Assembly: GCA_964542535.1 (NCBI GenBank)
Contig: CAZIUE010000005.1
Span: 1-64,000, forward strand
Source: Pseudopelobacter sp964542535
GTDB lineage: Bacteria > Desulfobacterota > Desulfuromonadia > Geobacterales > Pseudopelobacteraceae
DNA: 64,000 nucleotides
Direction: 5' to 3'
Both the position numbers and the translations under genes were made by a program. The notes beneath the pieces are model-generated. The model saw nothing but the letters and a program-made list of their open reading frames with translations. It searched no databases and was not told the DNA's origin. Shown here in pieces: positions 52,639-60,913 of this stretch (the stretch's first letter is position 1; the number at the start of each line of letters is the position of its first letter).

Positions 52639-52956
52639 ATGAGCTATTTGTTAATGATTATTACGTTCTCAATTTTTGCCTTCATGGCAAATATGGCAGA
52701 TGCTTATGATTACTATGGTGCATTTGTCTCTGACAAAGATGCCCCATCATCTTACATGAAATATGGAATTCACGGTTACCACCCTGTTGTAAGCGACGTA
52801 TTATTTAATTCACCGGCGAGTAGATCCGGACTAAGACAAGGTGACATTATTCTTTTGATTAATAACAAAGGTATCAAAAGAACAAGTGAGTTGAGTACAG
52901 TTACTGCTAATATAATAAGCTTAACTGTTTTTGTGGAATTGGACGTAAAACCATAA
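52639..52956 (+). CDS. Small exported PDZ-like protein
   Basis: A 105-residue protein with a signal peptide (cleavage near ADA-YDYYG) and a short PDZ-type segment: VVSDVLFNSPASRSGLRQGD followed by IILLINNKGIKRTSELS. PDZ domains bind peptide C-termini, usually in periplasmic proteases, but no protease domain is present. GGAGG lies 8 bases before the ATG. The gene is AT-rich and marks the start of the accessory island. Confidence 0.7.
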   Translation: MSYLLMIITFSIFAFMANMADAYDYYGAFVSDKDAPSSYMKYGIHGYHPVVSDVLFNSPASRSGLRQGDIILLINNKGIKRTSELSTVTANIISLTVFVELDVKP

Positions 52957-53023
52957 TTATTGACAGGTTGTCTATTGAAACAGAAATGACTAGCCAAACA
53001 GCCACCGAAAAAAGCCTGCAAAA

Positions 53024-53427
53024 ATGTCACACACAAATATTTACTCAGATGAGCAACCAGACAATTCTCCACCATTGAAATTTGATGACGCGGCGTTAGA
53101 AAAAAATATGGGAAATCGACTTATTCTCCTGCAAAAAACAATAATTACAGAATCCCCGATCAGATGCAGATACCTCAACCAACATATTTGGATCCCGGCT
53201 TTGTTGGCTCCAGCGTGATAGAAAGCCAAATTGATGGAGAATTTGAAGGCTGGAGTGGTGAAACAATATTTAAATTGGTAAATGGACAAATTTGGCAACA
53301 GTCATCTTACGCATACACATACCATTATGCCTATATGCCTAAAGTCATTATCTATAACTCTAGCGGAAGTTACAAACTCAAGGTTGATGGAGTTAGTGGT
53401 ACGATCAATGTCACTCGTTTGAGATAG
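53024..53427 (+). pseudogene. Hypothetical protein, apparently frameshifted at an A7 run
   Basis: Two frames look like one gene. From 53024 a frame encodes SHTNIYSDEQPDNSPPLKFD... up to an A7 tract at 53100-53106. Just past the tract the +2-shifted frame reads YGKSTYSPAKNNNYRIPDQM and continues to the stop at 53427. The distal part (GEFEGWSGETIFKLVNGQIW, YAYTYHYAYMPKVIIY) is a compact beta-type domain that recurs in small bacterial proteins of unknown function. If intact, the distal 87-residue frame could start at ATG 53164, but no ribosome site is seen there. No site precedes 53024 either. Confidence 0.5.
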
Positions 53428-53599
53428 TAAAAAAAACTTCGTGTAGGGGCGCCGGGCGTGAGATTCGCTATACTATTCGAGCTAACAACATGGAAGCCTA
53501 CCCCTGGTAGTTTCCCCATGTCTGCCACGACAGAATGAGCTTTATCGAAGTTGTCGTACCTTGAGTTAAGTTGTTCAGCAAATAACTAGGAGAACTAAA

Positions 53600-55000
53600 A
53601 TGAAAATATTAGTTAAAAAATTGGGGGCTTTGGAACAAGCTGAGTTTGAGCTTGGTAAGATGACTATCATTTGTGGAAAAAATAATACAGGTAAAACATA
53701 TGCGACTCATGCTGCTTTTGCTTTTCTTGATTATCTTTATTCTCAATTCAAATTACCTGCAGATAGCGATGCTATCGACAAACTTTTTTCCGAAGGCGCA
53801 ATATACATACAAATACTTCCATATGTAAATAAAATACAGAAACATTTAGACAATTCATCTAAAACTTTTTCTAAATCTATATTTAGGGTGTTCGCTGGAA
53901 AAGAAAGTCTTTTTAGTGAATCTTCTTTATCTTTAGTTCTAGATACAGATAGCTCATTTACGCTTTCAAAAATCAGTATACTGTTTGGTTCTGCAGAAAA
54001 GAGTGTGCTACAGATACAATCAACCGAAGACCTAAATACGTTAAAAATAAGCTTAATAGTTGACAAGATCAGTGACGATGTACCACCAAGGCCTATTATT
54101 GAAGATATGATCGCACGAGGTATTGGTGATGCCGTGCTGGGTGCCACAATTCCGCGTCCCTTCCTTGCAAGTGCGGAAAGAACAGGAGCCGCTATCTTTC
54201 AGAGAGAACTTGATTTCACAAAAAATCGTCTTGTTGAATTACTTGGTGACAAGACCGCCAAACTTAATCCGATTCATTTTCTCGGCAAATTCAGTGGAGA
54301 ATATCCCGTTGCGGTGAGAAAAAATGTAGATTTTATTCGTTCACTTCCTGATGTTGCCAATAGAGAAAGCTATATTCTGAAAAGCCATCCTGAACTCCTT
54401 GATTCGTTTGCTGAAATCATCGGAGGCGAATACAAGGTTAGCAAAGATGGCGAAATCCAGTTTGTACCGTCATCAAACAGGCGGATAAAACTAACCCTAG
54501 TAGAAAGCTCAAGTGCTGTAAGGTCGCTCCTTGATATAGGATTTTACCTGCGGCATGTAGCGCAACCCGGCGATCTATTGATGGTGGATGAACCAGAACT
54601 GAATCTGCATCCCGAAAATCAGCGCAAGGTTGCCAGATTATTTGCGCGTCTAGTTAATATAGGTATTAAGGTGTTTATCACCACACACAGTGATTATTTT
54701 GTGAAAGAATTGAATACACTCATTATGTTGAATCGCGCTGGCTCTGATATGGAAAAAATTCGCAAAGAGTACAAATATCACAAGGCAGAACTTATTTCAG
54801 CCGATGCTGTTCGTGTTTATATCGCCGATCAACAGAACATCTGCAAGGAAGGCAATACCCGCAAGTCGCTTTGCCAGACTCTTATTCCGGCCGATATCAA
54901 CCCCATTTTTGGTATTGAAGCTGAAAGTTTTGATGCCACAATCGATGAAATGAACCGGATTCAGGAGGCGATACTGTTTGCAGGGGAGGATGGGAAATGA
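53600..55000 (+). CDS. AAA/ABC-type ATPase (OLD/RecF-like), putative defence ATPase
   Basis: A 466-residue SMC/RecF-like ATPase: Walker A GKNNTGKT (26-33), a signature-like SSSAVRSLLDIGFYL (303-317), Walker B LLMVDEPELNLHPENQ (Asp330, Glu331) and the switch His in TTHSDYF (361-367). The region between (about 50-290) is a lineage-specific helical insert. ATPases of this class drive many phage-defence systems together with a nuclease partner. The 3' end overlaps the nuclease-like gene by 4 bases. AGGAG lies 9 bases before the ATG. AT-rich and probably horizontally acquired. Confidence 0.83.
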   Translation: MKILVKKLGALEQAEFELGKMTIICGKNNTGKTYATHAAFAFLDYLYSQFKLPADSDAIDKLFSEGAIYIQILPYVNKIQKHLDNSSKTFSKSIFRVFAGKESLFSESSLSLVLDTDSSFTLSKISILFGSAEKSVLQIQSTEDLNTLKISLIVDKISDDVPPRPIIEDMIARGIGDAVLGATIPRPFLASAERTGAAIFQRELDFTKNRLVELLGDKTAKLNPIHFLGKFSGEYPVAVRKNVDFIRSLPDVANRESYILKSHPELLDSFAEIIGGEYKVSKDGEIQFVPSSNRRIKLTLVESSSAVRSLLDIGFYLRHVAQPGDLLMVDEPELNLHPENQRKVARLFARLVNIGIKVFITTHSDYFVKELNTLIMLNRAGSDMEKIRKEYKYHKAELISADAVRVYIADQQNICKEGNTRKSLCQTLIPADINPIFGIEAESFDATIDEMNRIQEAILFAGEDGK

Positions 55001-55554
55001 ATCGGTTTGCCCCCCTGAAAAAACTGGTGATGAATGATCTATTGGTGGCTGTTTCCCATAAGCATGGTCGCGCCTTTGTGCGCCTGAAAGAGACCGGCCT
55101 AGATGCCAAACTTAAAAATGTCGATATTTATGACATTCACCATGATTCGATCATTCTCAAATTAGATCAAGCGGAGCAACCCAAGACTTTATTCAAAGGT
55201 GAAAATGGGGAACGCCAACGATGTGACTATGTTCTCGTTACGATTCACGATAACAAGCCATTGCTTGTCTTTATTGAATTGAAGTCCAAAGTGGTAAAGG
55301 ATGCAGAAATTACTAGACAATTTAAGGGCGCTGAATGTCTTATAGACTACTGCAACGCAGCGCTAAACCGTTTTCATGAACAAAGTAACATATTGAGCGA
55401 CTGTGAAAAGAGGTTTGTTGTCTTTTACAAGCCATCCATCGCTAAGAAGCGAACGCGCCCCACGTATCCATGTCCTGCCAACAAGTCACCGGAATCTCAT
55501 CTAAAATATCCTGCTCCCCATAATCCATCCATAAAAACCTTGGTGAGCTTATGA
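54997..55554 (+). CDS. PD-(D/E)XK nuclease-like protein, partner of the ATPase
   Basis: A 185-residue protein. RCDYVLVTIHD (Asp77) followed by LLVFIELKSKVV (Glu94, Lys96) fits the D-x(n)-E-x-K active site of PD-(D/E)XK nucleases. ITRQFKGAECLIDYC downstream is a typical supporting helix. The C-terminal 35 residues are Pro- and Lys-rich and probably disordered. The ATG overlaps the ATPase stop (ATGA), implying a two-component unit. I do not recognise a named defence family; the assignment rests on motif and context. Confidence 0.72.
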   Translation: MNRFAPLKKLVMNDLLVAVSHKHGRAFVRLKETGLDAKLKNVDIYDIHHDSIILKLDQAEQPKTLFKGENGERQRCDYVLVTIHDNKPLLVFIELKSKVVKDAEITRQFKGAECLIDYCNAALNRFHEQSNILSDCEKRFVVFYKPSIAKKRTRPTYPCPANKSPESHLKYPAPHNPSIKTLVSL

Positions 55555-55588
55555 GCGATACCATGGCAAAACAAGGGGGAGGGGCACC

Positions 55589-55667
55589 GGGGTCAGTCAT
55601 TGAACCATTGAAGATGGACACTCTTCATGTTCATGGGTGGAGTTCAAATCATCAATGCCTGGCCACG
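55589..55667 (+). repeat. Island repeat, copy A
   Basis: A 79-base element (for example AGTCATTGAACCATTGAAGA and AGTTCAAATCATCAATGCCT) that recurs at 56337-56418 with about five mismatches and a 3-base gap. The two copies bracket the toxin-antitoxin pair. Confidence 0.85.
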
Positions 55668-55677
55668 GGGCCTGGCC

Positions 55678-55968
55678 TTACTCTTTCACTCTTTTCTCTG
55701 CTGCCTTGTAGACGCTAAGGTTTTCCCGCTTTCCGACAGCCACGACAGTAACGGTAATGCGGTTGTCGTCAACCTGGTAAACCAAGCGATAGCCAGCGTT
55801 CTTCAGCTTGATCTTGTAGCAATCAGACATACCGGAGAGTTGAGCCGACTCAACACGGGGGCGCTCCAGTCGTTCGGCCAGCTTCTTCTTGAACTGCTCA
55901 CGGATTCCGCCATCGAGTTTCTTCCACTCCTTCAGGGCGGAGACCTTGAATTCGAGGCTATAGCTCAT
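55678..55968 (-). CDS. RelE/ParE-family toxin (StbE-like)
   Basis: A 96-residue protein of the RelE/ParE fold: SLEFKVSALKEWKKLD, ERPRVESAQLSGMSDCYKIK, NAGYRLVYQVDDNRITVTVV and VGKRENLSVYK. RelE toxins cut mRNA on the ribosome. The start overlaps the antitoxin gene's end by 11 bases, the usual arrangement for a co-regulated pair. A longer frame extends upstream through the antitoxin gene but is not protein-like. Confidence 0.88.
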   Translation of the reverse strand: MSYSLEFKVSALKEWKKLDGGIREQFKKKLAERLERPRVESAQLSGMSDCYKIKLKNAGYRLVYQVDDNRITVTVVAVGKRENLSVYKAAEKRVKE

Positions 55969-56203
55969 CAAGGGAAACCTTGACGCCCGACTCGTGCTCC
56001 CGTTCTCGCACAACGCGGGAAAGCTCGTAATCCTCCAGCCTTTCCATAAGCGCCTCGAAGGCATCGGCAGGAATGATGTAAGCACTGGGCTTGTTATGGT
56101 TGAGAATTGCCACGGGGGCGCCTTCGGACTGATTAATGATCCGGGAAGGGTTCTTCTTAAGGTCACTGATGCTGACCGAGGCACGGGCAAAAAGGCGTTC
56201 CAT
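55958..56203 (-). CDS. Phd/YefM-family antitoxin (StbD-like)
   Basis: An 81-residue antitoxin. The N-terminal DNA-binding half (SVSISDLKKNPSRIINQSEG, PVAILNHNKPSAYIIPADAF) is typical of Phd/YefM/StbD; the C-terminal part (MERLEDYELSRVVREREHES) wraps the toxin. It usually represses its own promoter, which should lie just upstream. AGGTGA precedes the ATG. With the downstream toxin it forms a stabilising module. Confidence 0.9.
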   Translation of the reverse strand: MERLFARASVSISDLKKNPSRIINQSEGAPVAILNHNKPSAYIIPADAFEALMERLEDYELSRVVREREHESGVKVSLDEL

Positions 56204-56300
56204 AAAATCACCTCATTTTAGACTTAATTATGGGTACAAATATGGGTCACATGCCATGGCGTTGCAAGAAAATTTTACATGCCAGCATTCCCGACTCACG

Positions 56301-56320
56301 GCTACCCCGCGGGGTCAAGT
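56301..56320 (+). repeat. 20-bp palindromic repeat, copy 1
   Basis: GCTACCCCGCGGGGTCAAGT, with a CCCCGCGGGG palindrome, is repeated exactly at 56953-56972, where it is translated into the C-terminus of the membrane protein. Confidence 0.85.
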
Positions 56321-56336
56321 CTGACGCTGGGTCGCC

Positions 56337-56418
56337 GGGGGCAGTCATTGAACCACTGAAGATGAATGCCACTCTTCATGTTCATGGGGGGAGTTCAAAT
56401 CATCAATGCCTGGCCACG
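56337..56418 (+). repeat. Island repeat, copy B
   Basis: The 82-base counterpart of the element at 55589-55667. Immediately after it comes the CCTTCCGGTCAA leader shared with the region before the PDZ gene, and then the membrane-protein gene. Confidence 0.85.
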
Positions 56419-56467
56419 CAGCCCCTCCTTCCGGTCAACAGGGAGCTGAACAATAAAAGGCAACCAA

Positions 56468-56995
56468 ATGGAAACACCTGTCGAGGATTTACCAATACAC
56501 TTTCAAGATGCCGCTATTGCATATTTGCTTTCAGTCACGAGCGCGACTCTAGCGTTTTCACTACCCCGTTTTGTACTCGATATTTCAAACATTTTCTCAG
56601 GCACCGGTTTTGAAAGTGCAACGGGGCTAGATACTCTCACTAAACTGCAACATCTATCTTCAATGTCGCTTATTCTATTTGGCGTCGGATGGATATTGAT
56701 CTTTGTAGCAGCTGTTATCCCATTCTCCATTGCAATTACAGTTACTCGCAAGTTCACCTGGTTGTACTCTATACTAGGCGGAGTGTTAACCGCTTTAGTG
56801 CTTGAACCTCTGTTCATCTCTATTCCAAACCTTGGAATCAATGTTCAAGAGCCAGAACCTTTATTTTGGCAACAATATTTGACTGCACTGCCACATTTTC
56901 TGTTTTCAGGCACAATGGCCGGACTTGCATGCCACCTATATTTTCGTAGAAAGCTACCCCGCGGGGTCAAGTTTGTCACGGGGACATCCGTGTAG
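56468..56995 (+). CDS. Small multi-pass membrane protein of unknown function
   Basis: A 175-residue protein with about four predicted membrane helices (for example SLILFGVGWILIFVAAVIPF and LYSILGGVLTALVLEPLFI). No family is recognised. AAAAGG lies 6 bases before the ATG. The last residues (LPRGVKFVTG...) are encoded by a 20-bp repeat that occurs also at 56301, suggesting that recombination replaced the original 3' end. AT-rich like its island neighbours. Confidence 0.65.
   Translation: METPVEDLPIHFQDAAIAYLLSVTSATLAFSLPRFVLDISNIFSGTGFESATGLDTLTKLQHLSSMSLILFGVGWILIFVAAVIPFSIAITVTRKFTWLYSILGGVLTALVLEPLFISIPNLGINVQEPEPLFWQQYLTALPHFLFSGTMAGLACHLYFRRKLPRGVKFVTGTSV
56953..56972 (+). repeat. 20-bp palindromic repeat, copy 2
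   Basis: Exact second copy of GCTACCCCGCGGGGTCAAGT, inside the 3' end of the membrane-protein gene and at the boundary where the sequence returns to higher GC. Confidence 0.85.
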
Positions 56996-57114
56996 CATCG
57001 GAACAAACAGCGCGTCGAGAGCTCTGCTGGAAAGGATCGCCGGAAAGTTGATGGCGCAGACCGTTACGACCTGATATTTTTTACCTTCAACACCCACACC
57101 TGAAAGGAGAACGT

Positions 57115-57504
57115 ATGAAAAAACAGCTGGCTTTTGTGATCGGGGCACTTCTCGTGTCGTCGACTACCCTGTATGCCATGGGGGAGTGCGACAAGTACAG
57201 GACACCGTATGACAGGACCTATTGTATGGGGAAACTGTTCGTGGAATCAGACAAGGAGCTGAATTCCGTGTTCAAAGAACTGAAAAACATGCTCAGGCCC
57301 GACGTGAAAAAGGGGCTTACCGAGACCCAGAGAGAGTGGATCGGCTATCGCGATACCGTTTGCCAGGATCAACCCGGAACGATCAACGTTGACTGCAACT
57401 ACAGGGTCAACAGGGAAAGAACCGAATATCTGCGCGACCGTCTCCGCGAATGCAAAACCGGCACCACGCGCGCCGACATGATCGTAAAGAAGAGCTGGAA
57501 GTAG
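57115..57504 (+). CDS. Exported LprI-like (DUF1311) protein
   Basis: A 129-residue protein with a signal peptide (cleaved near YAMG) and the LprI/DUF1311 pattern: YDRTYCMGKLFVESDKELNS, LTETQREWIGYRDTVC and further paired cysteines. LprI of mycobacteria inhibits lysozyme; members elsewhere are periplasmic proteins of uncertain role. An AAAGGAG site precedes the ATG. It leads a rightward group of cell-wall genes. Confidence 0.85.
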   Translation: MKKQLAFVIGALLVSSTTLYAMGECDKYRTPYDRTYCMGKLFVESDKELNSVFKELKNMLRPDVKKGLTETQREWIGYRDTVCQDQPGTINVDCNYRVNRERTEYLRDRLRECKTGTTRADMIVKKSWK

Positions 57505-57529
57505 GGAAAGGGGAAGGTGAGCCGACAGT

Positions 57530-58321
57530 ATGAAACCCAGGATCACGTTTGTCATCATCATTCTCGTCTTCATAGTGTACGGCTCGCCAACCCGCGGGGC
57601 TGCCGGTACGGACACCGCACCGGGGAACAAACCCCGGGTGATCATCGACTCCGGGCACACGGAAAACCAGTACGGCGCCACGGGCATTACCGGCAAACAT
57701 GAGGTCGCGTACAACGACAACCTGGTTGCGCAACTTTCCGTTGCCCTTGCACGGGCAGGCTTCACTCCGATCCTGACGCGACAGCCGCATCAGGAAATCA
57801 AGCTGGAAACCAGGGCCTCGATCGCCAATACGAACAACGCCATTCTGATGCTGTCGATTCACCATGACTCCGCACAGACGGTACATCTGGAACCGGTGGT
57901 GCATCATGGGGTAAAGACGTACCGCACCCGAACCCCCCTTTCCGGTTATTCCATCTTCGTATCCGGGAAAAATCGACGGTTCGACCAATCCCTCGCCTTG
58001 GCCAGGTTATTGGGTCAGGGGCTTCATAAGCTCGGCAGGAAACCATCACTGCACCACGCGGAACCGATCCCCGGAGAGGGACGGCCATTACTGGACCCCG
58101 AACTCGGAATCTATCAGTACGACGACCTGATCGTGCTGAAGAAAACGGTTATCCCGGCAGTGTTGCTTGAAGTCGGCGTTATCGTGGATAAAGCGGATGA
58201 GGCGTACGTGTCGGACCGGGACAACCAGCAGGCCATCGTCACAGCGATCGTTGCCGCCATCAGAAAATTCAACAACGGAACGACCACGTTCACCCAATCC
58301 CAGAAGGAGCAGACTCGATGA
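57530..58321 (+). CDS. N-acetylmuramoyl-L-alanine amidase (Amidase_3)
   Basis: A 263-residue exported zinc amidase that cuts the sugar-peptide bond of peptidoglycan. After a signal peptide come the zinc ligands: His in VIIDSGHTE, Glu in KHEVAYND, His in LSIHHDS, and the catalytic Glu in AVLLEVGVIVD. No LysM or AMIN targeting domain is present. The stop overlaps the start of the next gene by 4 bases, so the amidase and the papain-like protein are co-translated. Confidence 0.9.
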   Translation: MKPRITFVIIILVFIVYGSPTRGAAGTDTAPGNKPRVIIDSGHTENQYGATGITGKHEVAYNDNLVAQLSVALARAGFTPILTRQPHQEIKLETRASIANTNNAILMLSIHHDSAQTVHLEPVVHHGVKTYRTRTPLSGYSIFVSGKNRRFDQSLALARLLGQGLHKLGRKPSLHHAEPIPGEGRPLLDPELGIYQYDDLIVLKKTVIPAVLLEVGVIVDKADEAYVSDRDNQQAIVTAIVAAIRKFNNGTTTFTQSQKEQTR

Positions 58322-59826
58322 AACGACCGTTGTTCCCCTTTCTGATCGTGGTATTCCTCTGCATCCCCCACCCCGCCTTCGCCGCGTCGGCCTGCGAGCA
58401 ACGGCTGCACGCATCCGGGGGCGCCGACCGCCAGTCGCGGGAAGCGGCGCTGAACCGGGAGGTCGAGCAGTTCCGCACCCTGGCGGAGCGGGCCCTGTCC
58501 CTGCGGGCCGAGACCATCAGGGTCGGCCGGGGCATCAGGGAGAAGCTGGAACAGGACCGGCCGCTGAGCGGCGACGACATCGCCCTGATCAGTACGGGCA
58601 TTACCGAGCACCTGGCCCTGCGGAAAGAGCTGCTGGCCCGGGCGGAAGCGTACGAATGTTGGCTTGACGCTTCGCCGGAGGAGCTGGCGCGCCAGGGGAT
58701 CACGGCTGAGGCGCGCCTGACCGGCGTGATGCTGTCACTCTCCTCCGCCATGCTGCTCTACGACAACTATCTGCTGGCGATCTCCCTCTTCGAGGGGGAC
58801 GGCAAGCTGCGCCGCATCCTCAACGAACGCGACCCGGGCTACAGGGTGAAACGCGCGGCACTGGCGAAGATCACCATGAGCTACGACTCTGCCGGCACCC
58901 GGGCCCGGGTGCGCCGGGCGATCCGCTTCTACGAGCGCGAGACCGGGCGCGCCGACGCCGCGCCCCCCCGCGACCGGCAGGAGGAGTACCTCAGGCTGCT
59001 GATCGCCCAGAGCCCCTCCTACACCATGCTCAGGAAATGGTCCCCCCTGTACCTGGTGGGCCGCAAGATCGGTTTTTGGGCCGGAGTTACCAGCGATACC
59101 CTGACCGGCATGGAGCGGGAAGGGGTCAGCCTGCTGAGCATGGTCTTCGGCAATGCGGTCGGTCTGGTGGAGACCCGCCGGGGCAAGCTCTACCGGAATG
59201 AGCAGGTCCTGGCCGATATCGGCGCCAGCCTGAAGGCGGGGGATATCCTGCTGGAGAAGACCCCCTTCCGCCTGACGGACAAGCTGATTCCGGGCTACTG
59301 GGGACATGCGGCGGTCTGGATCGGAACGGAGGAGGAGTTGCGGGAGCTGGGCATCTGGGATAACCCGCTGGTGGTCAACCACCATGGGGAGATCCGCCAG
59401 GGGCGGCTGGTGGTGGAGGCGTTGCGCTCGGGGGTGGAGATGAACAGCCTGCGCCATTTCCTCAACATCGACAGCATCGGCGTGCTGCGCAGGCCGGGGC
59501 AGAGCCGTGAGGCGCGGGCCGCCACGATCATCCAGGCCCTGCGCCAGGTGGGAAAACCGTACGACTTCACTTTCGATGTGGAATCCAAGGAGCGGGTCTA
59601 CTGTTCCAAGCTGGTGTATCTGAGCTACGGCGACATGGAGTGGCCCACCCGGAGAACCCTGGGACGAGCCACCTTCACCCCTGACGACGTGGCCGCGCTG
59701 GCCGCCGATGGCGGCAGCCTGCAGCTGGTCGCATTCTACCACGACGGCGAGCGGGTCAGTCAGGCCCCGCTGACACGCATGGCCGAGCTGATGGGAACGG
59801 GTACGGAGCAACGGGCCGCCCCGTGA
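58318..59826 (+). CDS. Exported protein with C-terminal permuted papain-like amidase domain
   Basis: A 502-residue protein. Signal peptide (FLCIPHPAFA-A), a long helical N-terminal region (about 25-260), then a YiiX/C92-type domain with LKAGDILLEKTPFRLTDKLI, GYWGHAAVWIG (His) and RVYCSKLVYLSYG (Cys). Such domains act as amidases or acyl-lipid hydrolases. Coupled to the peptidoglycan amidase, it may work on the same envelope substrate. The helical N-terminal part is not recognised. Confidence 0.82.
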   Translation: MKRPLFPFLIVVFLCIPHPAFAASACEQRLHASGGADRQSREAALNREVEQFRTLAERALSLRAETIRVGRGIREKLEQDRPLSGDDIALISTGITEHLALRKELLARAEAYECWLDASPEELARQGITAEARLTGVMLSLSSAMLLYDNYLLAISLFEGDGKLRRILNERDPGYRVKRAALAKITMSYDSAGTRARVRRAIRFYERETGRADAAPPRDRQEEYLRLLIAQSPSYTMLRKWSPLYLVGRKIGFWAGVTSDTLTGMEREGVSLLSMVFGNAVGLVETRRGKLYRNEQVLADIGASLKAGDILLEKTPFRLTDKLIPGYWGHAAVWIGTEEELRELGIWDNPLVVNHHGEIRQGRLVVEALRSGVEMNSLRHFLNIDSIGVLRRPGQSREARAATIIQALRQVGKPYDFTFDVESKERVYCSKLVYLSYGDMEWPTRRTLGRATFTPDDVAALAADGGSLQLVAFYHDGERVSQAPLTRMAELMGTGTEQRAAP

Positions 59827-59860
59827 ACCGGCACCGTCCGGCAGCCGCCGACGAGGAGCG

Positions 59861-60790
59861 TCAGCCAACGGCCGGCAGTTCCCCCCCGTTCAAGGGCAGC
59901 CGGGACAGGTCGAACCGCGCCGCGCCCCAGGCCAGGAGCTCGGCGCAGGGGGCGCCGCGCAGCTCCGCCGGCAGTTCCTGCCCCAGGAAGCGCAGCACCT
60001 GGCGCAGCAGGTCTCCCTCCCGGCCGTTCCAGGTTCCCAGCTGGTGGGACACCAGGTTGTCCCGCTTGCTCAATTTTTCTCCGCCGGGCCCGGTCACCAG
60101 CGGCAGATGGCAGTACTCCGGCTGGGGCATCCCCAAGAGCCGCAGCAGGTGGATCTGGCGCGGCGTCGACGCCAGCAGGTCATCCCCCCGCACCACCTGG
60201 GTGACGCCGGTCAGGTGGTCGTCCAGCACCACCGCCAGCTGATAAGCGAACTCCCCGTCCCCCCGACGCACCACGAAGTCGCCGCACCCCGTCCCAAGGT
60301 TCTGCCGGACGTCCCCCCGACGCAGGTCGTGGAAGCAGACCGGCTGGTCCGTCACCCGCACCCGCCAGGAGCGCACCGGCTTGCCCGCGATCATGCCGTG
60401 GCGGCAGCTGCCCGGATAGGGGAGGCAGTCATCCGAGGGGTGGGGGGCGGAGGCGGCCCGGGCGATGTCCCAGCGGGAGCAGCAGCAGGGGTAGAGCTCG
60501 CCGCTCTCCCGCAGCCGCTGGAAGGCCTCCTCGTATTGCTCACGGTTGTCGCTCTGACGGGTGATCTCGCCGTCCCACACCAGGGAAAAACGCTCCAGGG
60601 TGGCCAGGATGTCGTCGGCCATGCCCGGCACCTGGCGCTGGCTGTCCAGGTCGTCGATGCGTACCAGCCAGCGGCCGCCGGCGCGTCTGGCCATCAGCCA
60701 GCTCCCCACCGCCGTGACCAGCGAGCCTGTGTGCAGCGGTCCGGTGGGGGAGGGGGCGAAACGCCCTATGGGGGGATTCGTTGGGGACAT
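59861..60790 (-). CDS. gluQ: Glutamyl-Q tRNA(Asp) synthetase
   Basis: About 309 residues. A truncated glutamyl-tRNA synthetase paralogue without the anticodon-binding domain; it attaches Glu to queuosine 34 of tRNA-Asp. It has GRFAPSPTGPLHTGSL (HIGH-type), RIDDLDSQRQVPGM, the zinc cysteines YPCCCSRWDIA and PYPGSCRHG, and KLSKRDN (KMSKS-type). The start was moved 40 codons inward to the ATG at 60790, directly before the catalytic core; the upstream part is Arg-rich and unlikely. Confidence 0.93.
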   Translation of the reverse strand: MSPTNPPIGRFAPSPTGPLHTGSLVTAVGSWLMARRAGGRWLVRIDDLDSQRQVPGMADDILATLERFSLVWDGEITRQSDNREQYEEAFQRLRESGELYPCCCSRWDIARAASAPHPSDDCLPYPGSCRHGMIAGKPVRSWRVRVTDQPVCFHDLRRGDVRQNLGTGCGDFVVRRGDGEFAYQLAVVLDDHLTGVTQVVRGDDLLASTPRQIHLLRLLGMPQPEYCHLPLVTGPGGEKLSKRDNLVSHQLGTWNGREGDLLRQVLRFLGQELPAELRGAPCAELLAWGAARFDLSRLPLNGGELPAVG

Positions 60791-60913
60791 GGGATATCGG
60801 GAGTGGAAACGGAGGAGACGGAGGAAACGAAGCGCCCGGGAGAGCGGCGCGCGACGGCGCGAGGAGAGGGAAGGTTCCGTGCCCCTCCTCCCCGCGGGCC
60901 GATTCTTCAATTA

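Noticed and set aside
52550..56450. Integron gene-cassette array, suggested by repeats around small AT-rich genes
   Set aside because: The repeats lack recognisable attC core sites (GTTRRRY and its partner), genes are on both strands, and no integrase is present.
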